From assembly GCA_964415045.1 (NCBI GenBank), contig CAYPZL010000277.1:1-5653 (forward strand): a stretch of DNA of 5,653 nucleotides. Reading direction: 5' to 3'. This document shows positions 1 to 5,653 of the stretch, piece after piece. Position numbers and translations under genes: made by a program. A model generated the notes under the pieces. The model made no database searches and had not been told where the DNA came from. It saw nothing but the letters and a program-made list of their open reading frames with translations. The stretch is from CAYPZL01 sp964415045 (GTDB taxonomy: Bacteria > Planctomycetota > Phycisphaerae > Sedimentisphaerales > Anaerobacaceae). Every line of letters starts with the position of its first letter. Positions within the stretch are counted from its first letter, which is position 1.

Positions 1-54
1 ACGATTTCCTTGAAGAATATAAGCCTAATCTCCATTTTGCAAAACTCTACTTCT
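1..54. other. AT-rich stretch downstream of the aminopeptidase gene
   Basis: The first 54 bases are clearly richer in A and T than the rest of the window and hold the perfect palindrome TTTTGCAAAA (35-44). On the minus strand an ATG at 35-33 opens a frame encoding MEIRLIFFKEI to the window edge. That could be the start of a next gene in the same transcription unit, but 11 codons with no clear ribosome site are too few to call. No hairpin-plus-T terminator is visible. Confidence 0.3.
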
Positions 55-1059
55 TTATTCAAAGCAGAAGCGGCCCTTGTCCATGAGCGTCTCGCCGTCG
101 ACGTGGATGGTCGGAGCGATGATGACGCCGTCGACGTGGGCCTTGCTGTCCCAGTCGGCGCCGGTTCGTCCGGGCAGGGGGCTGCCGAAAGCGATGTGCA
201 CGCCCGGGAACTTCTCGTCCTGGAGCAGGTTGTAGATCAGCTCGGTCAGGCCCGTGTTGGTCCCGATGGCGAACTCGCCGACGCGGTCGCTGTTCTCGTC
301 GGTCTCGAAGAGGTATCGGGCGAAGTCGGCGCGGAGCTGCTCGTTGTCGCAACGCAGGCTCTCGGCGACGGCCCGGCCGTTCTCGATCTCCACCGTCACC
401 GGCGTCTCGGCCAGCGAGGCGTAGCGCTTGGTGAAGAAATCCCCGAGGCAGCCGTCGATCACCGCGGTCCCGTCCACGTCGAGCGGGGCGGTGAACACCT
501 CGCCGTCCGGAAGATTCTTCCAGTGCCCGCCCTGGATGTCACCGTCGCTGATGAGCCATTTGATCTGCCGGCTGAAACGCGCCGTGAAGTCGCAGCCTCT
601 CTCCGTCACGACCCTGATTTCGCGCGCGTCCTTGACCTTCTCGTAGACCCACCTGCTGATGCGCTGAATCTCCGCATAGTCGCCGCACATTCCGTCCGTC
701 ATGATTTGCGGCGTGATCCCGATCATGTGGGCGTGACGCAGCTCCGGGTTGGCCTCCACGGCCTTGAGCATGTGAAAGCGGAAGGTTTGCAGCTCGCCCG
801 GGGCGCCCTGGGCGGCGTAGATGCTCACGGTGGCCGCCGCCAGCGCCTCGGCCATCGCTGGCGGAAAATCGATCGGCCGCGGCCCGAAGTCCTCCATCAC
901 GAAGAACTCCCCGGGCCCGGCGACCGCTTCGGCCGCCGCCCGCAGCGCCGAACCGATTGCCAGCGTCTCTCTGTCCGTGATCACGACTACGCGGTCGCCC
1001 GCCTTGACCCGCAGGCAATTCTCAATCGCCTGCCTGACCCCTTCTGCCATCGTTCCCAC
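55..1059 (-). CDS. M29-family metallo-aminopeptidase (AmpS/AmpT-like leucyl aminopeptidase)
   Basis: Cytoplasmic exopeptidase that should remove N-terminal residues from peptides using a two-metal centre. Numbered from the GTG at 1059 (334 residues), the ligands known for family M29 all have counterparts: Glu187 in LPDGEVFTAP, Glu262 in RVGEFAIGTN, His288 in VHIAFGSP, and His308 and Asp310 in SKAHVDGV. Tyr276 in IYNLLQDEK sits where the family's active-site tyrosine lies. The N-terminal half (KAGDRVVVITD onward) is the usual alpha/beta domain. There is no signal peptide. Start choice: GTG 1059 has AGGAG (1073-1069) nine bases upstream and gives the N-terminus typical of the family. In-frame alternatives are ATG 1050, ATG 1104 (weak AGG) and TTG 1134. 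The protein is shorter than AmpS/AmpT proper (about 400 residues), matching the compact branch of the family. It lies downstream of a small lipoprotein-like gene on the same strand, possibly co-transcribed. The family call is firm; the substrate is unknown. Confidence 0.87.
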   Translation of the reverse strand: MGTMAEGVRQAIENCLRVKAGDRVVVITDRETLAIGSALRAAAEAVAGPGEFFVMEDFGPRPIDFPPAMAEALAAATVSIYAAQGAPGELQTFRFHMLKAVEANPELRHAHMIGITPQIMTDGMCGDYAEIQRISRWVYEKVKDAREIRVVTERGCDFTARFSRQIKWLISDGDIQGGHWKNLPDGEVFTAPLDVDGTAVIDGCLGDFFTKRYASLAETPVTVEIENGRAVAESLRCDNEQLRADFARYLFETDENSDRVGEFAIGTNTGLTELIYNLLQDEKFPGVHIAFGSPLPGRTGADWDSKAHVDGVIIAPTIHVDGETLMDKGRFCFE

Positions 1060-1068
1060 GTCATTGCT

Positions 1069-1073
1069 CTCCT
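1069..1073 (-). promoter_or_regulatory. Ribosome binding site deciding the aminopeptidase start
   Basis: The minus strand reads AGGAG here, with nine bases (AGCAATGAC) before GTG at 1059. The ATG inside that spacer (1064-1062) is out of frame. The ATG at 1050 would lie 18 bases away, too far for this site. This favours GTG 1059 over the longer TTG and ATG starts. Confidence 0.5.
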
Positions 1074-1162
1074 GACTGAAATCCAATGATTCCCAATCGC
1101 CCATCAGCCTACCGCGCGGCCACGACCCCTTCAAGCAGACTCCCTGCCAACGCCGCGCGCCG

Positions 1163-1460
1163 TCACTGGCCCCGGGTTGCGGCGGAGAGGTTCATTTCTT
1201 CCGGGGTTTTGGGGGTGAGGCCGAAGTAGAATTGCTGGCCGGGGTAGTACTTCTCGCGCAGCTCGAAGTTCTCGAAGGCGGCGCCGCCGGGGATGGGGAC
1301 GTAATCGCGTCTTCGCCCGCTGGCTCCGGCCCAGTAGTACTTTCGGCCGTTGGTCCGGACGTGCAGGGAAGGATCGTATTTGTCTTTCGGTTTGCGCCAG
1401 TACCGGGGGAATGCAAGCGGCAACGATCAGGAAAACGAAACAGTATTTTTGCCAGAACAC
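1163..1460 (-). pseudogene. Small predicted lipoprotein of unknown function, apparently frameshifted
   Basis: I do not recognise the family. A GTG at 1460 with AAAGGA seven bases upstream opens a frame encoding MFWQKYCFVFLIVAAC. This is a short hydrophobic signal ending in a lipobox-like VAAC. That frame then turns into Arg/Pro-rich sequence typical of a wrong frame. From about 1405 the next frame reads like real protein (PRYWRKPKDKYDPSLHV, then GRKYYWAGASGRRRDYVPIP, then FELREKYYPGQQFYFGL) and ends at TGA 1163. In that frame the only start is TTG 1423, directly after a TGA and with no good ribosome site. The two parts join at a CCCCC run (1409-1405): removing one C gives a continuous protein of 98 residues, rich in Tyr and basic residues. 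So this is either a sequence error, a recent one-base insertion, or, less likely, +1 frameshifting at CCC-C. It precedes the aminopeptidase gene by about 100 bases. Confidence 0.5.
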
Positions 1461-1467
1461 GGGAGGT

Positions 1468-1473
1468 TCCTTT
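1468..1473 (-). promoter_or_regulatory. Ribosome binding site for GTG 1460
   Basis: The minus strand reads AAAGGA followed by a seven-base spacer (ACCTCCC) and GTG at 1460. The position is near ideal and supports initiation in the frame that encodes the hydrophobic signal rather than in the frame of the downstream protein body. A competing ATG at 1479 lies upstream of this site and opens a third frame with no protein-like character. Confidence 0.45.
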
Positions 1474-1520
1474 CGCCATTTCTTCGAGGCCGTCCCCAAC
1501 ACATTGTGCGGCTCTCGATC

Positions 1521-1549
1521 ATTGTAGTGCAAACGGCGTGCTTGTGCCA
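1521..1549 (-). promoter_or_regulatory. Possible sigma-70-like promoter for the minus-strand pair
   Basis: The minus strand has TACAAT at 1526-1521, one mismatch from the TATAAT consensus. Upstream, with an 18-base spacer, lies ATGGCA, matching TTGACA at four of six positions. Transcription would start near 1514, giving a leader of about 54 bases before GTG 1460. The -35 element is weak, and such matches arise by chance, so this is only a candidate. Confidence 0.25.
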
Positions 1550-1562
1550 TTGGTTTCGTTCA

Positions 1563-1581
1563 GACCGGCGCGCCGCCGGTC
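1563..1581. repeat. Perfect inverted repeat, 8-base arms, 3-base centre
   Basis: GACCGGCG (1563-1570), CGC (1571-1573) and CGCCGGTC (1574-1581) form a perfect GC-only dyad, followed immediately by the self-complementary CGATCGATCG (1581-1590). It lies between the divergent small lipoprotein gene and the GH106 gene. There is no T-run on either side, so it does not look like an intrinsic terminator. It could be an operator or simply a product of high GC content. Confidence 0.4.
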
Positions 1582-1818
1582 GATCGATCGTGGTTTGTCC
1601 TTGTCTCTTGCGGCTGTTCCGGGGAGAATGCGACCGGTAAGCACAAGGTTGTTGGGTGGCAGCGGCGGCAGGCAGCGTCGAAGCCACGGGCTTGGCGGTG
1701 GTTCGTCCGATACTTCGTGACAGCCATCGCCAACTCGCACTTGAGGCTGCCGCCCGATCCCTGCGGATGCAGAGTGGGAGGTCGTTTTCGGCTTCCGCGA
1801 CGACGTAGCAAAGACAGT

Positions 1819-1822
1819 GAGG
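1819..1822 (+). promoter_or_regulatory. Ribosome binding site for the GH106 gene
   Basis: GAGG lies five bases (TGACT) before ATG 1828. It supports that start over the farther upstream in-frame start at 1717, and places the signal peptide at the very N-terminus. A second in-frame ATG at 1846 has only a weak GGG upstream and would also keep the signal sequence. Confidence 0.5.
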
Positions 1823-1827
1823 TGACT

Positions 1828-4800
1828 ATGGGGCAGGGACATTGCATGAGCTTGGTTCTGGGGGTGTGCGTGCTGGTGGGGATGGGGGCCTGTCGAGCGC
1901 CCGGCAGTAATGCCGGGGGAGACAAACTGGCCGCGGGGTTCACGGCGCCGCCCGATTCCGCCCGGCCCTGGACGTACTGGTTCGTCATGGATGGAAACCT
2001 CAGTCGCGCCGGCATCACGGCGGACTTCGAAGCCATGCAGCGTGTCGGGCTCAGGGGCCTTCTGTTCATGGAGGTGGACGTCGGCATTCCGAAGGGGCCG
2101 ACGAAGTTCATGAGTCCGGCGTGGCGTGAGTTGTTCAAGCATGCTAATGAAGAGGCCGCACGCCTGGGGCTGGTGATGACCATGCCCGCCAGTCCGGGCT
2201 GGACCGGCAGCGGGGGGCCCTGGGTCAAGCCGGAGCAGTCGATGCAGAAGCTCGTGTCGAGCGAGCTGAATCTTACGGGCCCGCAGCGATTTGCAGGGAC
2301 CCTGCCGACGCCGGAGACGGTGGCGGGATTCTATCGTGACGTGGCGGTCCTGGCGTTTCCGACGCCGTCGGAGCCCTATGAGATCGAGGACGTGCGAGAG
2401 AAGGCGGTGCACCATCGGGGCTGGTATTCCTCGCAACGGGGAGTGAAGGCGTTGATTCCGCAACCCGAGGAATTTGCCGTGCTGGCGTCGGAGCAAGTGA
2501 TTCCGGCGAGCCGGATGGTCGATCTGACCGCAAGACTGAATGGGAACGGCCGGCTTGTCTGGGACGTGCCTGCGGGCCGATGGACGGTCCTTCGCTTCGG
2601 CCATACCAGCACGGGGGCGACCACGCGGCCGGCGCCGGCGCCGGGCCTGGGGCTGGAGTGCGACAAGTTTGACAAGGCGGCGCTCAAGGCGCACTTCGAC
2701 GATTTCCTCGGCCAGTTGATGAGCGACATCGGTCCGCTGACCGGCAAGTCGCTGATCTCGCTGCATATCGACAGTTGGGAGATGGGCCCGCAGAACTGGA
2801 CGGCCCGCTTCCCGCAGGAGTTTCGACGGCGGCGCGGCTATGATCTGTTGCGGTACCTGCCGGCCATGACCGGCCGCGTGGTGGACAGCCTTGAGGTGTC
2901 CGAGCGGTTTCTCTGGGACCTGCGGCAGACGATCCAGGAGCTGATCGTCGAGAACCACGCCCGCTACCTCGCCGAACTGGCCCACGAGCACGGTCTGGGC
3001 CTGTCGATTGAGCCATACGATCAAACGCCTTGTGACGATATGACCTACGGAGCCTGCGCCGACGTGCCGATGTGCGAGTTCTGGCGGGACACGTTCAGCA
3101 CGTGGTTCAGTTGTACGGAGGCCAGCTCCATCGCCCACACGTACGGCAGGTCTGTGGTCCAGGCCGAGGCCTTCACCTCCGGCAGCGGCGAGCGCTGGCT
3201 CGCGTACCCGGGATCGCTCAAGGCGCTGGGCGACTGGGCCTTCTGCGCGGGCGTGAATCGCTTCGTGTTCCACCGCTACGCGCATCAGCCGTGGCTCGAT
3301 CGCTACCCCGGCATGACGATGGGCCCGTACGGAATCCACTACGAGCGTACGCAGACGTGGTGGACGTTGTCGAACGCGTGGATCGACTACCTGGCTCGCT
3401 GCCAGTTCCTGTTGCAGCAGGGGCGGTTCGTGGCCGACGTGTGTTTTCTCAAGCCGGAGGCCGCGCCGCAGGTCTTTCGCCCGCCGCTCTCGGCCACGCG
3501 GGGCAATCCGCCGGAGCGGCTCGGCTACAACTTCGACGGGTGCACGCCCGAAGTGCTGCTGACGCGCATGTCGGTGGAGAAGGGCCGGCTGGTCCTGCCC
3601 GACGGCATGAGCTACCGCGTGATGGTCCTGCCGGAGCTGCGCACCATGACGCCGGCGCTGCTGAGCAAGGTCAAGGAGCTGGTGGCGGCCGGTGCGACGG
3701 TCATCGGGCCGCCGCCGTTGCGTTCCCCGAGTCTCAGCGGCTTCCCGCATTGCGACGACGAGGTCAGGCGGCTCGCCGCCGAGCTTTGGGGCGATTGCGA
3801 CGGAAAGGTCGTTACCGAGCACGCCTGTGGCCGCGGCCGCGTTCTCTGGCGGCGCGCGGAGGCGGAGGCTCCCGCTGATGTCCCCGGCGATTCTTTGAAG
3901 CAAGCCAAATGGATCTGGCACAACGAAGGCAATCCGGCTCGGAGCGCACCGACCGGCACACGCTTCTTTCGCCGGGTCGTGACGTTGCCCGCCGAGGCGA
4001 AAGTCACATCCGCCCGCGTGCTCTTGACGGCCGACAACGCCTTCACCGTGTGGGTGAACGGTGCGCGTGTCGGGACGGGGGACAACTTCCACGAAGTCTA
4101 CGAACTTGACGCCGCCGGGAAGCTCCGTCCGGGCACGAACGTCATCGCCGTCGCGGCCGAAAACGGTGGTGACGCGCCGAACCCTGCCGGTCTGATCGGG
4201 ACCCTGGTCGTCAAGCTCGACGACGGCCGGGTGCTGAGGATCCCGACCGACGATCGGTGGCAAACGGCGCCGAAGACCGGGGATGCGTGGGTGACAGCCA
4301 CGGCCGCGGGCGAAGGCTGGACCGCCGCGCTGGAGCTGGGGCCGCTCGGCATGTCCCCCTGGGGGGCCGTCGGCGTCTCCGCGCCGCAGCCGGAGTTCTA
4401 TTGCGATTTCGGTATCGTGTCCGACGTCTTGACGTCGATGGGCGTGCCGCCGGACTTCGAGTCGGACGGGCCGCTCCGCTACATCCACCGGCAGGTGGAT
4501 GGTACCGACGTCTATTTCGTCGCCAACCGGGAGGACCGCATGGTAAACGCGGACTGTGTCTTCCGCGTGTGCGGCAAAGCGCCGGAACTGTGGGATCCGT
4601 TGACCTGCCATAGGCGGCGCCTGCCGGAATTCACCGCGAAAGACGGGCGCACGACCGTGCCGATGCGCTTCGAGCCCGCACAGTCCTTCTTTGTTGTCTT
4701 CGGCAGAACCGCGTCGGAAGCGAAGGAATCCGGGCGCAACTTCCCGGCAATCGAACGAGTGGCGGAATTGGGCGGTTCGTGGGACGTTTCGTTCGATCCC

Positions 4801-5238
4801 CGGTGGGGCGGTCCGGAGAAGGTCACTTTCCGGGCGCTCGACGATTGGAGCAAGCGGCCCGAAGACGGCATCAAGTTCTATTCCGGCATGGCGACTTACC
4901 GAAAGACCTTCGACAGGCCCGAGACGCCGGGCGGCGGGCGCCTCTATCTGGATCTGGGCGTGGTGAAGAACCTGGCGCAGGTCCGGCTGAATGGACGAGA
5001 CCTGGGCGTGGTCTGGTGCGCACCGTGGCAGGTGGAGATCACCGGCGCGGTCAGAGCCAGGGGCAACCGACTGGAGATCACCGTGGCGAACCTCTGGCCC
5101 AACCGCTTGATTGGCGATCGGTCTCTGCCGGAGGAAGAGCGGTTCACCTGGACTACGTGGAATCCGTTCGCGAAGAACACGCCGCTGCTCGAATCCGGCT
5201 TGCTCGGACCGGTGACGGTGAAAGCGGCAGTGGAGTAA
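1828..5238 (+). CDS. Lipoprotein glycoside hydrolase family 106 (alpha-L-rhamnosidase-like) with inserted beta-sandwich module
   Basis: Probably hydrolyses terminal alpha-L-rhamnosidic bonds in plant or algal glycans, at the cell surface or in the periplasm. The protein has 1136 residues from ATG 1828. Residues 1-22 form a signal peptide ending in MGAC, a lipobox-like site with Cys22. The GH106 core starts at PWTYWFVMDGNLS (about 47) and continues with SPGWTGSGGPW, HIDSWEMGPQNW (313-324), LSIEPYD (392-398), MCEFW (415-419), QAEAFTSGSGERW (from 445), FVFHRYAHQPW and YLARCQFLLQQGRFVADV. Asp315, Glu318, Glu395, Glu417 and Glu447 are candidate catalytic or metal-site acids; I cannot assign roles. 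A Rossmann-like segment follows (VLPELR at 600 to GRGRVLW near 669). Residues about 691-840 are an extra beta-sandwich resembling the N-terminal domain of bacterial rhamnosidases (KWIWHNEGN, FTVWVNGARVGTGDNF, LRPGTNVIAVAAENGG). The GH106 C-terminal part then resumes (SDVLTSMGVPPDF, DVYFVANRED), ending in a GH2-like jelly roll (GIKFYSGMATYRKTF at 1014, VRLNGRDLGVVW, NRLIGD at 1092, SGLLGPV). The family call is firm; the exact substrate is not shown. Confidence 0.93.
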   Translation: MGQGHCMSLVLGVCVLVGMGACRAPGSNAGGDKLAAGFTAPPDSARPWTYWFVMDGNLSRAGITADFEAMQRVGLRGLLFMEVDVGIPKGPTKFMSPAWRELFKHANEEAARLGLVMTMPASPGWTGSGGPWVKPEQSMQKLVSSELNLTGPQRFAGTLPTPETVAGFYRDVAVLAFPTPSEPYEIEDVREKAVHHRGWYSSQRGVKALIPQPEEFAVLASEQVIPASRMVDLTARLNGNGRLVWDVPAGRWTVLRFGHTSTGATTRPAPAPGLGLECDKFDKAALKAHFDDFLGQLMSDIGPLTGKSLISLHIDSWEMGPQNWTARFPQEFRRRRGYDLLRYLPAMTGRVVDSLEVSERFLWDLRQTIQELIVENHARYLAELAHEHGLGLSIEPYDQTPCDDMTYGACADVPMCEFWRDTFSTWFSCTEASSIAHTYGRSVVQAEAFTSGSGERWLAYPGSLKALGDWAFCAGVNRFVFHRYAHQPWLDRYPGMTMGPYGIHYERTQTWWTLSNAWIDYLARCQFLLQQGRFVADVCFLKPEAAPQVFRPPLSATRGNPPERLGYNFDGCTPEVLLTRMSVEKGRLVLPDGMSYRVMVLPELRTMTPALLSKVKELVAAGATVIGPPPLRSPSLSGFPHCDDEVRRLAAELWGDCDGKVVTEHACGRGRVLWRRAEAEAPADVPGDSLKQAKWIWHNEGNPARSAPTGTRFFRRVVTLPAEAKVTSARVLLTADNAFTVWVNGARVGTGDNFHEVYELDAAGKLRPGTNVIAVAAENGGDAPNPAGLIGTLVVKLDDGRVLRIPTDDRWQTAPKTGDAWVTATAAGEGWTAALELGPLGMSPWGAVGVSAPQPEFYCDFGIVSDVLTSMGVPPDFESDGPLRYIHRQVDGTDVYFVANREDRMVNADCVFRVCGKAPELWDPLTCHRRRLPEFTAKDGRTTVPMRFEPAQSFFVVFGRTASEAKESGRNFPAIERVAELGGSWDVSFDPRWGGPEKVTFRALDDWSKRPEDGIKFYSGMATYRKTFDRPETPGGGRLYLDLGVVKNLAQVRLNGRDLGVVWCAPWQVEITGAVRARGNRLEITVANLWPNRLIGDRSLPEEERFTWTTWNPFAKNTPLLESGLLGPVTVKAAVE
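3898..4347 (+). other. Inserted carbohydrate-binding-like beta-sandwich module within GH106
   Basis: This is a sub-feature of the GH106 gene, encoding roughly residues 691-840. The pattern is that of the galactose-binding-like sandwich found at the N-terminus of GH78 rhamnosidases and in many planctomycete proteins: KWIWHNEGN, FFRRVVTLP, ARVLLTADNAFTVWVNG, YELDAAGKLRPGTNVIAV, GLIGTLVVKLDDGR and IPTDDRWQTA. It interrupts the GH106 pattern between GRGRVLW and SDVLTSMGVPPDF, which in simpler family members lie close together. Glycan binding or extension of the active-site cleft are both possible. The boundaries are approximate. Confidence 0.65.
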
Positions 5239-5257
5239 GGCGCTCCGCGCAGCGGCG

Positions 5258-5580
5258 CTACGGCTGTTGCCGGTTTCTCTCGAGGAAGGCGGTGATTTGC
5301 TCGAGACGTTGCCGGTGCAGTTTCTCCTTTTCCGTGGTCTCGGCGCTTTGCTCGATGTTCTTGACGGCGGGCACGATCGCGTCCTTGAGTTGCTTCTGGT
5401 CGGTGTCTCCGCACTTCAGGATTTTGGGAATGAGGGGGCGGGCCTTGCGGCCGAAGGTGCTCAGGGCGCCGACGGCGCAGAGGCGGACGAGCCGTCCGGC
5501 CCCCCAGCCGCGAACGTGCTTTTCCGTGCTCGCCAGACCCGGCGCACGATGACCAGAAGGATGGAACGTTGCGCCTTCAT
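5258..5580 (-). pseudogene. Short HEAT-repeat protein, start and body in different frames
   Basis: The body reads RLVRLCAVGALSTFGRKA, then RPLIPKILKCGDTDQKQLKD, then AIVPAVKNIEQ. This is the helix-turn-helix pattern of HEAT or PBS-lyase-type repeats, with a charged helical tail (EKEKLHRQRLEQITAFLERN) ending at TAG 5258. Such repeats usually mediate protein binding; no partner is evident. The strongest start signal is ATG 5580 with GGGAGGTG (5595-5588) directly upstream. That ATG opens a frame encoding MKAQRSILLVIV, a signal-like segment, which is not the frame of the HEAT body and stops soon after. Joining needs one added base, possibly in the GGGGGG run at 5505-5500 or earlier, near 5547-5541. 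Without a frameshift, the body frame could start at GTG 5590 or TTG 5605, with poorer ribosome sites and no signal. The gene converges on the GH106 gene. The HEAT assignment is good; whether the gene is intact is uncertain. Confidence 0.5.
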
Positions 5581-5587
5581 TTTCCTG

Positions 5588-5595
5588 CACCTCCC
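5588..5595 (-). promoter_or_regulatory. Strong ribosome binding site for ATG 5580
   Basis: The minus strand reads GGGAGGTG, near-complementary to the 16S 3' end, with the last G of the motif eight bases before ATG 5580. It is the best Shine-Dalgarno match in the window, yet it serves a frame that does not continue into the HEAT body. That mismatch is the main reason to suspect a frameshift. Confidence 0.5.
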
Positions 5596-5653
5596 ATTTC
5601 CTCAAGTTGACTGACTTTTTCGATTGGTCTGGGGCGTGGGGAACAGGATTGAC

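Larger units (their letters stand above)
1474..1827. other. Divergent intergenic region
   Basis: About 350 bases separate the minus-strand lipoprotein start from the plus-strand GH106 start. Apart from the candidate minus-strand promoter and the inverted repeat, I see no gene with a convincing start and protein-like composition, no tRNA or other structured RNA, and no clear -35/-10 pair for the GH106 gene. Frames that stay open here in either direction give Arg/Pro/Ser-rich translations and are best explained by the high GC content. The GH106 frame extends upstream to 1717, but residues encoded before ATG 1828 are Arg/Pro-rich and precede a good signal peptide, so they are unlikely to be translated. 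Confidence 0.6.

Noticed and set aside
10..1089. A 359-residue open frame on the plus strand opposite the aminopeptidase
   Set aside because: It mirrors the M29 gene almost exactly and has the biased composition of an antisense shadow. The minus strand carries all the expected metal ligands.
1151..1185. CGCCGC and GCGGCG arms just downstream of the small lipoprotein gene, as a terminator
   Set aside because: The stem is six bases with a 23-base loop and no T-run on the minus strand, so an intrinsic terminator is not supported.
1405..1414. Programmed +1 frameshifting at CCC-C as the normal expression mode of the small lipoprotein
   Set aside because: CCC-C can slip, but I see no stop codon in the slippage position and no stimulating structure. 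A one-base homopolymer indel is simpler.
1560..1726. A possible small minus-strand protein starting near 1726 (MAVTKYRTNHRQARGF)
   Set aside because: There is no Shine-Dalgarno before the ATG, the composition is not protein-like, and the frame is part of a longer open stretch extending into the GH106 gene, as expected from GC bias.
1519..4611. A 1030-residue open frame on the minus strand opposite the GH106 gene
   Set aside because: Its translation is dominated by Arg, Pro, His and Gly with no recognisable domain, whereas the plus strand matches GH106 motifs throughout. Long antisense frames are expected in GC-rich coding DNA.
4779..5552. A 257-residue plus-strand frame running past the GH106 stop across the HEAT gene
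   Set aside because: The first part is the GH106 gene read in another frame and the rest is antisense to the HEAT body. No ribosome site or domain supports it.
1..5653. A novel defence, CRISPR or mobile system
   Set aside because: No repeat array, transposase, integrase, nuclease, helicase, toxin-antitoxin pair or terminal inverted repeats were seen. The recognisable genes are a peptidase, a glycoside hydrolase and a HEAT protein.

Overview
The window is GC-rich and looks like chromosome from a bacterium with a large polysaccharide-degrading repertoire. A large secreted or lipid-anchored GH106-type alpha-L-rhamnosidase, a HEAT-repeat protein and small exported proteins together suggest the PVC group (Planctomycetes such as Phycisphaerae, or Verrucomicrobia/Lentisphaerae relatives). 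That placement is an inference from gene style, because the window holds no rRNA or other phylogenetic marker.

Layout. (1) Minus strand, about 1460 down to 55: a small predicted lipoprotein whose reading frame appears broken at a run of five C, followed about 100 bases downstream by an M29-family (AmpS/AmpT-like) metallo-aminopeptidase. The two could be co-transcribed. Bases 1-54 downstream of the aminopeptidase are AT-rich. (2) About 1474-1827: a divergent intergenic region with a possible minus-strand promoter and a perfect inverted repeat. (3) Plus strand, 1828-5238: one large lipoprotein enzyme of glycoside hydrolase family 106, carrying an extra beta-sandwich module inserted between its catalytic core and its conserved C-terminal part. 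(4) Minus strand, about 5580 down to 5258: a short HEAT-repeat protein converging on the GH106 gene with only 19 bases between the stop codons. It also seems to have its start signals in a different frame from its body.

Function. The GH106 enzyme probably removes terminal alpha-L-rhamnose from plant or algal polysaccharides at the cell surface or in the periplasm. The aminopeptidase is cytoplasmic and has no obvious link to it. No transporter, regulator, sulfatase or other glycan gene is visible, so a polysaccharide-utilisation cluster cannot be claimed from this window alone. I see no mobile element, CRISPR array, RNA gene or defence-like system. The two points most worth a second look are the domain insertion inside the GH106 protein and the two apparent frameshifts near the starts of the small flanking genes.
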